A DNA stretch of 13,237 nucleotides from DAOVQB01 sp023128935 (GTDB taxonomy: Bacteria > Eisenbacteria > RBG-16-71-46 > CAIMUX01 > WJJG01), in contig DAOVQB010000125.1 in NCBI GenBank assembly GCA_030628905.1, forward strand, positions 1 through 13,237, written 5' to 3'. A program made the translations under genes and the position numbers. Shown here in pieces: positions 1-6,701 of this stretch (position 1 is the stretch's first letter; each line of letters begins with the position of its first letter). The notes beneath the pieces were generated by a model, which saw only the letters and a program-made list of their open reading frames with translations, was not told where the DNA came from and made no database searches.

Positions 1-770
1 ACCTTGTCCAAGACACTGTCCGCCTTCCGATCCCCTGCGCCCCAAAGGCACAGTTCAGCGAAGTACAGTCCATTTGCCACCGGATGGTCATCCTCGTCGC
101 GGCCATCCCATACGAATGTGTGGATTCCTTTATGGCCCGGCAGCGCTTTGTCGGTCAGGATGCAGCGGCCGCTGGTGGTGAAGATGCGGAGGCGAACACG
201 ACGGGCCGATCGCGTCAACTCGTAGATCAGGGAGAGTGTGTGGCGAAACGGCTGATCCTCCTCGGTCAAGGTCAGCGCATCGAGCAGCGAGAGCGAGGTG
301 CCGGACGCGTGGAGGTGGACATCATGCTCGGGCAGTAGATGGGTTCCGGTGCGGATAGTGACAATCAGACGCGTACTGTCTGCGATGGCGGAACCATCTC
401 CCAGGGGTACCCAGGATTCCTCCGTCTCTTCGAAGAACCCAACAGTTAGAGGGATTACCAGTTCGAGGTCGCGTACGCTTCCATCTCGATCCACGCCCTG
501 CACTCTGATGACATAGGGCCGCCGCTGGAGTTGGGTACGGTACTCGACCGCCAGGCGACGGCTGTCGCCGACTATTGGGAGTATGCGGAGATGATCTTCG
601 GGAACCCAGGCATAACGCCCGTCGACGAAGTCTTTCACGCGGGGCTTGGGAATGTAGCTCTCGTCTGACAGATGGATTGCAAGGGTCAGTGAGTCATTCG
701 GATGATCACTTATATACTCTCTCCCCGCTTCTGTTGGCCATGGCCTTCCGTTGGCGTTGAGCCATAGCCA
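1..770 (-). CDS. C-terminal part of the C25 protease in a shifted frame: Ig-like and FlgD-like tail (partial at window edge)
   Basis: On the minus strand a stop-free frame runs from about 770 to the window edge (about 256 codons), one base out of register with the protease frame ending at 710. It first reads WLWLNANGRPWPTEAGREY, then beta-rich sequence with spaced charged and hydrophobic residues (SLTLAIHLSDES, LRILPIVGD, PYVIRVQGVDRDG). It ends in a classic FlgD Ig-like/secretion-tail module: VRLRIFTTSGRCIL, then PGHKGIHTFVWDGRDEDD, then VANGLYFAELCLWG. In such proteins the tail finishes within a few residues of this point, so the true stop is probably just outside the window. C25 proteases of FCB-type bacteria usually carry exactly this kind of extension after the GDPALR strand. 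I therefore read this as the displaced end of the same protein, not a separate gene: there is no start codon with a ribosome binding site at its head. The role would be surface attachment or secretion. Confidence 0.75.
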
Positions 771-3700
771 GGGGGGGCGATCCCTATGCGTAAGGCGGGA
801 TCGCCTAGAACGGTATAGGTAATCCGGTCCATATCCTGATCGGGGAGCCGGAGCTTGCCTTCACTAAGCAGCTCCCCCAGGCGCCATTCGGCGTGGCCCT
901 CCTCGTCCACTGGTGGTTCGGCGAACATGGTCTCGAAGAAATGCTGCTGAATCAGATGCCCGGTTTTCACATAGTCGCCAGATCCGATGACCCCCACGGC
1001 CGCGCGCTGTTGCCCAGGGCAGCAGAAGAGCATGACCTCACCGAGGCAATCGCCCTGACCTGGACCAGCTTCGCGGTACATGGCGAAGTCGGCCAGATGG
1101 CAGGCGAAGCCCATGAAAACAAAGGGGCGACCCTCGTTTCGCAAGTCAAAGACATCCTTGGCCCCCCACGGCCAATGCTCGAAGATATCCTCATGGGTTA
1201 GCTGCCAACGATTGGAATGACCCTGGAAGGCCCAGATGAGCGCTCCGTCCTGCAATGATTCCAAGAGGCGTTCCTGGACTTGATTGCGCCCGAACTGCAC
1301 ATTGGCCGCGTAGGCTCTATTGCCAAGGGCGCCCTGACGCAACACGACTTGGCCGCATTGGTCACGCCGGCAGCGGGTGCTGTCCTCGAAGTCCAGCTCG
1401 CAGCGACCGAGTTCAGGCACCGAATCCATGAGCGCCGCCATGTAGAGCGAATCGATCTCGTAGTGATCAAAGATGGAGTCGGCCCGGATGAAACCCGCGC
1501 TCCGTCGTGAGATTCTCAGAAAGCGGTCCTCCGTCGACTCCTGGTGATAGTCACTCCCGACCCCCGAGAACAGATCATCAGACAACATCACCACCCTACT
1601 GCGCCAGGAGGCAGCTTGGTCGGACTGCTCATAGGCGAGGACCTTCTCGAGATAGGTAGTCAGTTCCTCCTCGCTTCCGCAGGGAATCCGCCCAAGGTGG
1701 AGGAATGGGTAATAGTCCATATCGGACTGGAGGGGACCTGCAAGGTTGTCCACGAACCAGTGGTCGCAGGAAACAATATCACGGATTCCCCAGCTGGCTA
1801 TATGCCCGGGGATTGACGCTGTGGGAACGTACGTGGTATCGGCTTTCTCGAACTCATTGGCTAGGGAATAACCGGCGTTATCGTTGGAGGCATCCCCTAC
1901 CAGCAGCAAGTAGTCAGGCGACGGATCGCTCTTGCGCCACATCGCCCGCAGCAGACGCTTGATCGCAAACGGATGCCGCCGGCCACCGCTGTACGCGTCG
2001 AAGACATCCTCCACTGGCGCCCGATAAACCCGGTGTCCTTGACTCTCCCGATGGCGCAGGAGCGGCTCCAGCGCCCCTTCAAATCGCTGCGGGTAGATCG
2101 CCACCAGATCCTCACCGGCAAAGGCCGTCAACAAATCGTGGTGTTTCACCATGATTTCTTCGGCCCCCAGCGACACAACGTGCTCCCGCTCTATGACGAA
2201 AACCTCACGAACTTCACTGCCATTCCCACAGTCCACCTGGAAGTCCAGCTCCCAATCCAATCCTCCCACTGGTTTCAGCTGTGCGGATTCCGTCTCGATC
2301 CGCACTGGACGGCGCGGATCGGTCAGGTCCAGTACCAGGATGTCGTTAGTTGCCAGGCCTTGCACGTGCAGTTGTTGTACACCTACCAAGCCCTCCAGGG
2401 TTACCGGGAGCTGATGATCCTCCAGTGCGAAGCGCCCCTCATAGGTTACCTCGACCCAATCGATCCCCACCCCATCACCGAGGATGCCATAGATCCCATC
2501 GCCTGGGTACGGCAGGTAGATCTTCATGTAGGTTCGCCCGGTTTCCAATCCCGAGCCGGCCAGGTCTTCGCCCGCCAGACACACCAGTCGATCATCGAGC
2601 TGCGGAATCTCATAGGGATTACCGGGAAAGGCCCAGGCGGTGTCAGCCGGCTCGAGGGCTCCGGGCATGATATTGGGAGTTGGGGACAACCACAGGCGCG
2701 GTTGGTGGCAGTTGCCGCCGATCACCCGCTGACCCTGGAGGCGAACACGGAGCTGGGTCACGCAACTGAGTGCTGGCAGATCAAGCGGTACGGCTTTGAA
2801 GGGTCGCGTAAGATGCCTCTCCTGGTGCTGGGGATGAGTCCAGTTAAAGTGATCCCCAGTGAGATCGAAAGGCCCGCCATGGGGCTTGGCTGAGCGGCCT
2901 TCATCGGCAGACAAAACCGGCATGTAGTAGCAGTTCTCCTCAAAGTGCGCGGTACGCACGAATGAGGGTATCGGCGCCCGGCTCTCCCCATACCACACCG
3001 GGCGTTCTTCCATCCACGATCCGGTGCCCGCTCCTCCTACCAGCCAGTAGATGTTGCGCCTCAAATACCGTTTGTCACGGGGTGCAAGGTCAAAACAGTC
3101 CCATGCATCCTCTCCATAGAAGACGAGTGTCTCGCCGAGCTCAAACAGACTATCGCCGTCTCCGCCTCCTTCGTAGAAAGGTACTGCACACACCTGCTGC
3201 TCTTGCTCCGGGTCGTTGTAGGCCCGTAGCTCCAGCCGCAACTCGTTCCACGGCCAGCCCTCCTCGGGCATGATTTCGGCTGTGAGGAGAGCAGAGTAAC
3301 TCACTGAGTACACGTCTGTTGAATCTATCGCCAGACGAGCCTCAAATGCCGCTTCTGTCCGCGCCGCCATGACACCCTGCATCTGATCCGACCCTGCGGT
3401 GTGTATTGGTCCGCCCATGTCCGCCCGGCGCGGCATTTCCCGGCGCGGCAATTGCCGTCGCCGGTAGTCGAGCGCACGATCGCAGTTGATAATCTGTGAC
3501 CGGTACAGCCTTTCCCATCGCGGTTCTTGATGCGCGTACACAGGCACTTGTCGAATACCAATTTGGTCGGGCGGCTCTCCTGAAGCCACGAACGTCACCT
3601 GCACCAGGATCCGCGGATACCACCAGATCTGCTCCCCTTGCGCTTCATAGCGCACCGGATGCACCGTCACGGGCGCCACTCGCAGATGGCGCCAGCGGTG

Positions 3701-4156
3701 CGCCCGGCCTGTTTGGAGCAGCTGGTCCGGATAGAGCCCCACGCCCGCGTAGATCCGCTCATCCTCGACCCAGCTCATCTCGTGGCGCGCCATCTCTCTC
3801 CCGGGCACCCTATGCTCCGCGATCCCTTGTTCCCATGGCACAAACCGTTCAGCGGCTCGTGGCATCACCCGCGCGGTGGCCAACAGCTCCGGACTGCTCT
3901 CCACAGCCGCAGCTATTGCCACTGCCCCCGGCGGCAGCGCCAATAACACCTCTGCCCAAGGCAGATCTGGCTCCCCCGCTCGACCGGTCCGCAGCAGGCC
4001 CGGTCCGCTTACCTCCGCGTAGTCGCGACCCTCAATCGTCACGCGCCTCAGTACTGGCCGCTCGGTGCGCACTTCGAATATCACTTGGTCGTCGCGTGCC
4101 GTGATCAACCGCACCACTGAGCCGGCGTCCGCCCCCACCACTGAGCCAGTGTCCAC
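710..4156 (-). CDS. gingipain-like cysteine protease, peptidase family C25 (central 1148-residue frame)
   Basis: Secreted or cell-surface cysteine protease that would digest extracellular protein. Residues about 35-240 resemble the C25 propeptide (VTIEGRDYAEVSGPGLL, GEPDLPWAEVLLALPPGA). A long beta-rich linker follows. The C25 catalytic core starts near residue 670: LLTAFAGEDLVAIYP, HPFAIKRLLRAMW, then DYLLLVGDASNDN at about 748-760. The expected catalytic His is H980 in GALIWAFQGHSNRW and the nucleophile is C1019 in FVFMGFACHLADFA. The 39-residue spacing is close to that in gingipains. AAVGVIGSGDYVKTGH and TYTVLGDPALRIG are the usual C25 closing motifs. The frame as given opens on a GTG at 4156 inside a tandem repeat with no ribosome binding site, and closes 20 residues after the core on an unrelated tail (GYGSTPTEGHGQQKRGESI). 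Both ends look artificial: the signal peptide and C-terminal domains lie in the other frame across C runs at 4156-4161 and 771-777. The intact gene would cover 4295 to beyond position 1. It is divergent from the receptor cluster. Confidence 0.9.
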   Translation of the reverse strand: MDTGSVVGADAGSVVRLITARDDQVIFEVRTERPVLRRVTIEGRDYAEVSGPGLLRTGRAGEPDLPWAEVLLALPPGAVAIAAAVESSPELLATARVMPRAAERFVPWEQGIAEHRVPGREMARHEMSWVEDERIYAGVGLYPDQLLQTGRAHRWRHLRVAPVTVHPVRYEAQGEQIWWYPRILVQVTFVASGEPPDQIGIRQVPVYAHQEPRWERLYRSQIINCDRALDYRRRQLPRREMPRRADMGGPIHTAGSDQMQGVMAARTEAAFEARLAIDSTDVYSVSYSALLTAEIMPEEGWPWNELRLELRAYNDPEQEQQVCAVPFYEGGGDGDSLFELGETLVFYGEDAWDCFDLAPRDKRYLRRNIYWLVGGAGTGSWMEERPVWYGESRAPIPSFVRTAHFEENCYYMPVLSADEGRSAKPHGGPFDLTGDHFNWTHPQHQERHLTRPFKAVPLDLPALSCVTQLRVRLQGQRVIGGNCHQPRLWLSPTPNIMPGALEPADTAWAFPGNPYEIPQLDDRLVCLAGEDLAGSGLETGRTYMKIYLPYPGDGIYGILGDGVGIDWVEVTYEGRFALEDHQLPVTLEGLVGVQQLHVQGLATNDILVLDLTDPRRPVRIETESAQLKPVGGLDWELDFQVDCGNGSEVREVFVIEREHVVSLGAEEIMVKHHDLLTAFAGEDLVAIYPQRFEGALEPLLRHRESQGHRVYRAPVEDVFDAYSGGRRHPFAIKRLLRAMWRKSDPSPDYLLLVGDASNDNAGYSLANEFEKADTTYVPTASIPGHIASWGIRDIVSCDHWFVDNLAGPLQSDMDYYPFLHLGRIPCGSEEELTTYLEKVLAYEQSDQAASWRSRVVMLSDDLFSGVGSDYHQESTEDRFLRISRRSAGFIRADSIFDHYEIDSLYMAALMDSVPELGRCELDFEDSTRCRRDQCGQVVLRQGALGNRAYAANVQFGRNQVQERLLESLQDGALIWAFQGHSNRWQLTHEDIFEHWPWGAKDVFDLRNEGRPFVFMGFACHLADFAMYREAGPGQGDCLGEVMLFCCPGQQRAAVGVIGSGDYVKTGHLIQQHFFETMFAEPPVDEEGHAEWRLGELLSEGKLRLPDQDMDRITYTVLGDPALRIGIAPPGYGSTPTEGHGQQKRGESI
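771..777 (-). repeat. seven-base C run (minus strand) at the downstream frame break of the protease
   Basis: On the minus strand the run reads g-CCCCCCC-t. In the protease frame the codons are GCC CCC CCT, and the last two with the preceding C form a -1 slippery heptamer (C CCC CCT). An eighth C, or a -1 slip, joins the catalytic core to the FlgD-tailed frame (A-P-P-W). Confidence 0.8.
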
Positions 4157-4185
4157 CCCCCACCACTGAGCCGGCGTCCGCCCCC
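4112..4185. repeat. three tandem copies of a 24-25 bp repeat in the start of the protease gene
   Basis: Units lie at 4112-4135 (24 bp), 4136-4160 (25 bp) and 4161-4185 (25 bp). Each begins CACCACTGAG on the plus strand and ends in a C run of four or five. The first 20 bases of units 1 and 3 are identical and unit 2 differs at three positions. On the minus strand a 24-bp unit encodes the octapeptide G-(A/V)-D-(A/T)-G-S-V-V, so 24 bp keeps frame and 25 bp shifts it. The extra base at 4156-4161 is what separates the signal peptide from the protease. Confidence 0.9.
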
Positions 4186-4295
4186 GTGCACTGCCAGGGG
4201 ACGGTCATGGCTACTAGCGCAATAGGTAGAACAGCCGACCGACGGATTCCAATCGCGTGGATGCCGTCTCTCCGCATAGTTGACGTCGGTCTCAT
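4157..4295 (-). CDS. signal-peptide N-terminus of the C25 protease, displaced by one base
   Basis: Minus-strand start at 4295 (or at the second ATG, 4277) encodes a basic n-region (MRRDGIHAIGIRRS) and a hydrophobic stretch AVLPIALVAMTVPW, then QCTGADAGSVV. This is a credible Sec signal peptide. The Cys is not in a convincing lipobox (PWQC). The frame then enters the octapeptide repeat and leaves the protease frame at the six-base G run (minus strand) at 4161-4156. Deleting one G gives GADAGSVVGVDTGSVVGADAGSVV, a regular eight-residue repeat running directly into the protease residues RLITARDDQ. This is strong internal evidence that the two frames belong to one protein. Neither ATG has a clear Shine-Dalgarno, so the exact start is unsettled. 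Confidence 0.6.
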
Positions 4296-4442
4296 CCGAT
4301 CGCTAAGACCATCGATCTCCGAGCAACTGATATTCCGCGCTGCCCGCGCGCCTGGAGTCCTGTTCCAAAGCAGATTTCAGTATTGACAGCAGAGTGAGGA
4401 ATCCATTAGTGCGGTGTTAGTGTCTAGCCAGCGGCATCTCTA

Positions 4443-4489
4443 CTCTTGGGTGTTTGCTGGGTATTGGCGCTCTTGGGTGTTTGCTGGGT
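4443..4489 (+). repeat. direct repeat of 20 bp with 27-bp period
   Basis: CTCTTGGGTGTTTGCTGGGT occurs exactly at 4443-4462 and again at 4470-4489, with seven bases between. The period is a multiple of three, so if the overlapping frame at 4446 is translated, GVCWV is encoded twice. It sits in the upstream region of the receptor cluster and could instead be a duplicated binding site. Confidence 0.85.
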
Positions 4490-4787
4490 GACGGGTCAAG
4501 GCACGGGTCGCGTATCCGGCACCGCTGCGGGTGGGCACCAGGCTAATCATCTCCTCACGCAATTCGAAGCAAAGTCTGTCAGGCACCTAACAATGACCTA
4601 CGAGTTCCCTGCTAGCGTTCCCGCCGAGCTGGATTCCGACCCCGTCACTGCTGCCGGCGACGGCCCCTCTCGAGGACCTGGATCGGGTAGTTTGCCGCTC
4701 CAGGAATTCGTCGGGGACATGAGCCTCCTGGCTAGCTTGCACTTCGTGGTCATGAGCGGAACGGACGAGGAAACCTGCTCGGCCTGA
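4446..4787 (+). CDS. doubtful small protein, 113 residues, upstream of the beta-helix gene
   Basis: I do not recognise this protein. It would open at a TTG (4446) with no visible ribosome binding site, and the frame has a stop at 4425. The N-terminus MGVCWVLALLGVCWVTGQGTG is hydrophobic like a signal peptide and contains the duplicated GVCWV. The rest is unremarkable (Pro/Gly/Ser-rich middle, end SGTDEETCSA). Codon third positions are G/C-rich as in neighbouring genes, which is the main argument for it. It ends 41 bases before the next gene on the same strand. An alternative is the internal ATG at 4593, or that the whole 4296-4828 stretch is non-coding divergent regulatory DNA. Confidence 0.3.
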   Translation: MGVCWVLALLGVCWVTGQGTGRVSGTAAGGHQANHLLTQFEAKSVRHLTMTYEFPASVPAELDSDPVTAAGDGPSRGPGSGSLPLQEFVGDMSLLASLHFVVMSGTDEETCSA

Positions 4788-4814
4788 GTGTTGGATCTTG
4801 ACAGGCAGAATCTC

Positions 4815-4820
4815 AGGAGG
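4815..4820 (+). promoter_or_regulatory. strong ribosome binding site for the beta-helix gene
   Basis: AGGAGG, a full Shine-Dalgarno match, ends eight bases before the ATG at 4829 and fixes that start. Confidence 0.85.
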
Positions 4821-4828
4821 ATTTCGTT

Positions 4829-6544
4829 ATGATTTGTACACACTTCTGGAACAGGTTTCTGATGGCGCTTGGACTGTGTGCGCTGCTGGCGATTCCGGTC
4901 TCAGCACAGCACACCTTCGACGGCAATATACTGTACGGCAACCTGGATGGGCCTTGCAAAGAGGTCCCGGAACTCGAGTGGGATGCGTGCGATCTCGTTT
5001 TTGAGTTCTTCACTCACAACGACACGCTGGATCCTCAGTTGGGTGACCCCTACAACATGCTGGAACCTGATTGGGTGCCAGCAATTACTAGCCCGGCGGT
5101 CGGGTTGAACGATGATGTGGTGGAGGTCTATATCCGCGCCGACGATTGCTACGACGAGAGCCTTGGTCTCCATCCCGGCTTGACCTGTGACACGTCACTC
5201 CACAGCTGCTGCTTCCGTGGCGCTCTGCCGCCGGCGGAATGGGGCGACGACTGGACGGCGGGGTGGACGTACTATCTCTTTGATGGCCTAAACCCCGGCG
5301 GGAGCTGGCGCACAGACATCGACTACACAAAGCCGCTGGGCTATCTCCAGGGGGCTCAGGAGGTCGATCTCACTCTTACGCCTGACAGCAACTGGGTCAT
5401 CCAGGGCAAGGTCAATATGCTTTCGGGTACCACTCTCACGATTGAGCCTGGGACAGTGCTCTTCGGCCAGAACGCGACAGACGGCTATCTGGTTATTGAG
5501 CGTGGCGCCCGGATTCATGCCGTTGGCACGCCGCATCAGCCGATCATCATGACCACTGACCAACCCCCCGGTCTGATGGCTCGCGGGGGATGGGGTGGAC
5601 TGGTGATCCATGGCCGGGCTATCGCCAATTGCGCCGACTGTCTAGGCGGGGAATCCTGCCAGAGTGAGGGTGGTGCCGGCGAGTTCTGCGGCGACTTCGA
5701 TTGCGACGACAGCGGCATCCTGCGGTACGTTAGAGTTGAGTACGCCGGCATTGAGATCTCACTCAACAACGAACTCAACGCGTTCACCTTCAATGGCGTG
5801 GGTTGCCACACGGATGCTTCCTACCTGCAATCCCACATGGGCGACGACGACGCCTTCGAGTGGTTCGGCGGAAAGATGCAATCGCATCACCTGGTTGCTA
5901 CAGGCCAAGCCGACGACGGTCTCGACTGGCAGATGGGGTATCGCGGCACGATCCAGTTCGCAGTCGTTCAGCTCTATGACGATGATGGTGACAAAGGAAT
6001 CGAAGGCGACAACAACGAGTATGACTTCGATGCACACTGCCGCTCCAATCCCGCGTTGGCCAACATCACCCTGGTCGGTCCCGGCGCGGACCTGGGCGGG
6101 TCCTCCCGTGGGATCCATCTGCGGCGTGGGACCGATGCCCAGATTTATAACTCGATCATCCTCGGGTTCCGCAAGGCGGGCATCAAAGTCGAGCATGCAG
6201 CGACTGTCGCACGAGGAGTGCATCCCGATCCGGGAGTTCACTGCAACATGAACAGCACGCCGGAACGGGAGGCGCCGGAGATGGTCCTGGACGTCCGTAC
6301 GTCGCCCAATCCGTTGGGAAACACAACACGGTTCGCCTTTGACCTGCCGCGGTCGGGACTCGTGAGGATCAGGGTATTCGATCTCTCCGGGCGCCTGGTG
6401 GACATGGTGGCGGATGCCGAGATGGCAGCTGGCCCCCACTCCATCACCTGGGGCACGCCGGAAGGAGTGGCAACCGGTGCCTATTTCTACCGCGTGGAGA
6501 GCCCTGAAGGAAACACAACTGGTTGGCTCAACATCGTCAAGTAG
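4829..6544 (+). CDS. secreted beta-helix protein with FlgD/type IX-like C-terminal tail, receptor-linked family
   Basis: 571 residues. Residues 1-26 are a signal peptide (hydrophobic MALGLCALLAIPVSA, likely cleavage after VSA before Q27). Residues about 185-460 show short repeated beta-strand turns typical of a right-handed parallel beta-helix: NWVIQGKVNMLSGTTLTIEP, then DGYLVIERGARIHAVGT, then GGWGGLVIHGRA. The signature stretch ILRYVRVEYAGIEI / NAFTFNGVGCHTDASYLQSH / DDAFEWFGGKM / GTIQFAVVQLYDDDGDKGIE is the hallmark of a family commonly found beside TonB-dependent receptors. Residues about 486-571 form a FlgD-like secretion tail: SPNPLGNTTRFAFDLP, VRIRVFDLSGRLVD, ATGAYFYRVES, ending LNIVK. 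About fourteen cysteines, many paired by spacing (C268/C271, C287/C292, C127/C128), suggest disulfides outside the cytoplasm. The gene is 157 bases upstream of the receptor, on the same strand. It probably acts at the cell surface in the same uptake system; no enzymatic residues are evident and the ligand is unknown. Confidence 0.85.
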   Translation: MICTHFWNRFLMALGLCALLAIPVSAQHTFDGNILYGNLDGPCKEVPELEWDACDLVFEFFTHNDTLDPQLGDPYNMLEPDWVPAITSPAVGLNDDVVEVYIRADDCYDESLGLHPGLTCDTSLHSCCFRGALPPAEWGDDWTAGWTYYLFDGLNPGGSWRTDIDYTKPLGYLQGAQEVDLTLTPDSNWVIQGKVNMLSGTTLTIEPGTVLFGQNATDGYLVIERGARIHAVGTPHQPIIMTTDQPPGLMARGGWGGLVIHGRAIANCADCLGGESCQSEGGAGEFCGDFDCDDSGILRYVRVEYAGIEISLNNELNAFTFNGVGCHTDASYLQSHMGDDDAFEWFGGKMQSHHLVATGQADDGLDWQMGYRGTIQFAVVQLYDDDGDKGIEGDNNEYDFDAHCRSNPALANITLVGPGADLGGSSRGIHLRRGTDAQIYNSIILGFRKAGIKVEHAATVARGVHPDPGVHCNMNSTPEREAPEMVLDVRTSPNPLGNTTRFAFDLPRSGLVRIRVFDLSGRLVDMVADAEMAAGPHSITWGTPEGVATGAYFYRVESPEGNTTGWLNIVK

Positions 6545-6590
6545 CGCTGTCGGGCGGCAATGATGCCACAATCTCCGACCAGCGTTCTGG

Positions 6591-6622
6591 GGTCCGCCCG
6601 CCGTTACTACAGCGGGCGGACC
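6591..6622 (+). terminator. perfect 11-bp hairpin between beta-helix and receptor genes
   Basis: GGTCCGCCCGC (6591-6601) and GCGGGCGGACC (6612-6622) are exact inverted complements around a ten-base loop. The stem is very G/C-rich but no T run follows (TGATTCCTCC). It may be a partial or attenuating terminator, or an mRNA-stabilising hairpin that sets different levels for the two genes, rather than a full intrinsic terminator. Confidence 0.55.
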
Positions 6623-6701
6623 TGATTCCTCCGATGGGAATGGTCGACGCGTCGGCCATTTTCGGTCAGGCAGTTTTAATAGTGGACGAAAGGGCCTTGG
6701 G

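Noticed and set aside
1973..2893. 306-codon open frame on the plus strand inside the protease
   Set aside because: Antisense to the well-supported C25 protease; no family motifs, no ribosome binding site, composition mirrors the opposite strand.
4112..4185. Tandem repeat as a stand-alone regulatory iteron
   Set aside because: The 24-bp unit encodes a clean octapeptide repeat linking signal peptide and protease, so a coding repeat explains it better.
4383..4405. TTGACA with a possible -10 about 17 bases on
   Set aside because: The -35 match is perfect but no acceptable -10 box (TTAGTG) follows; not enough to call a promoter.
4798..4803. TTGACA just before the beta-helix gene
   Set aside because: Too close to the start codon; a -10 box would overlap the ribosome binding site.
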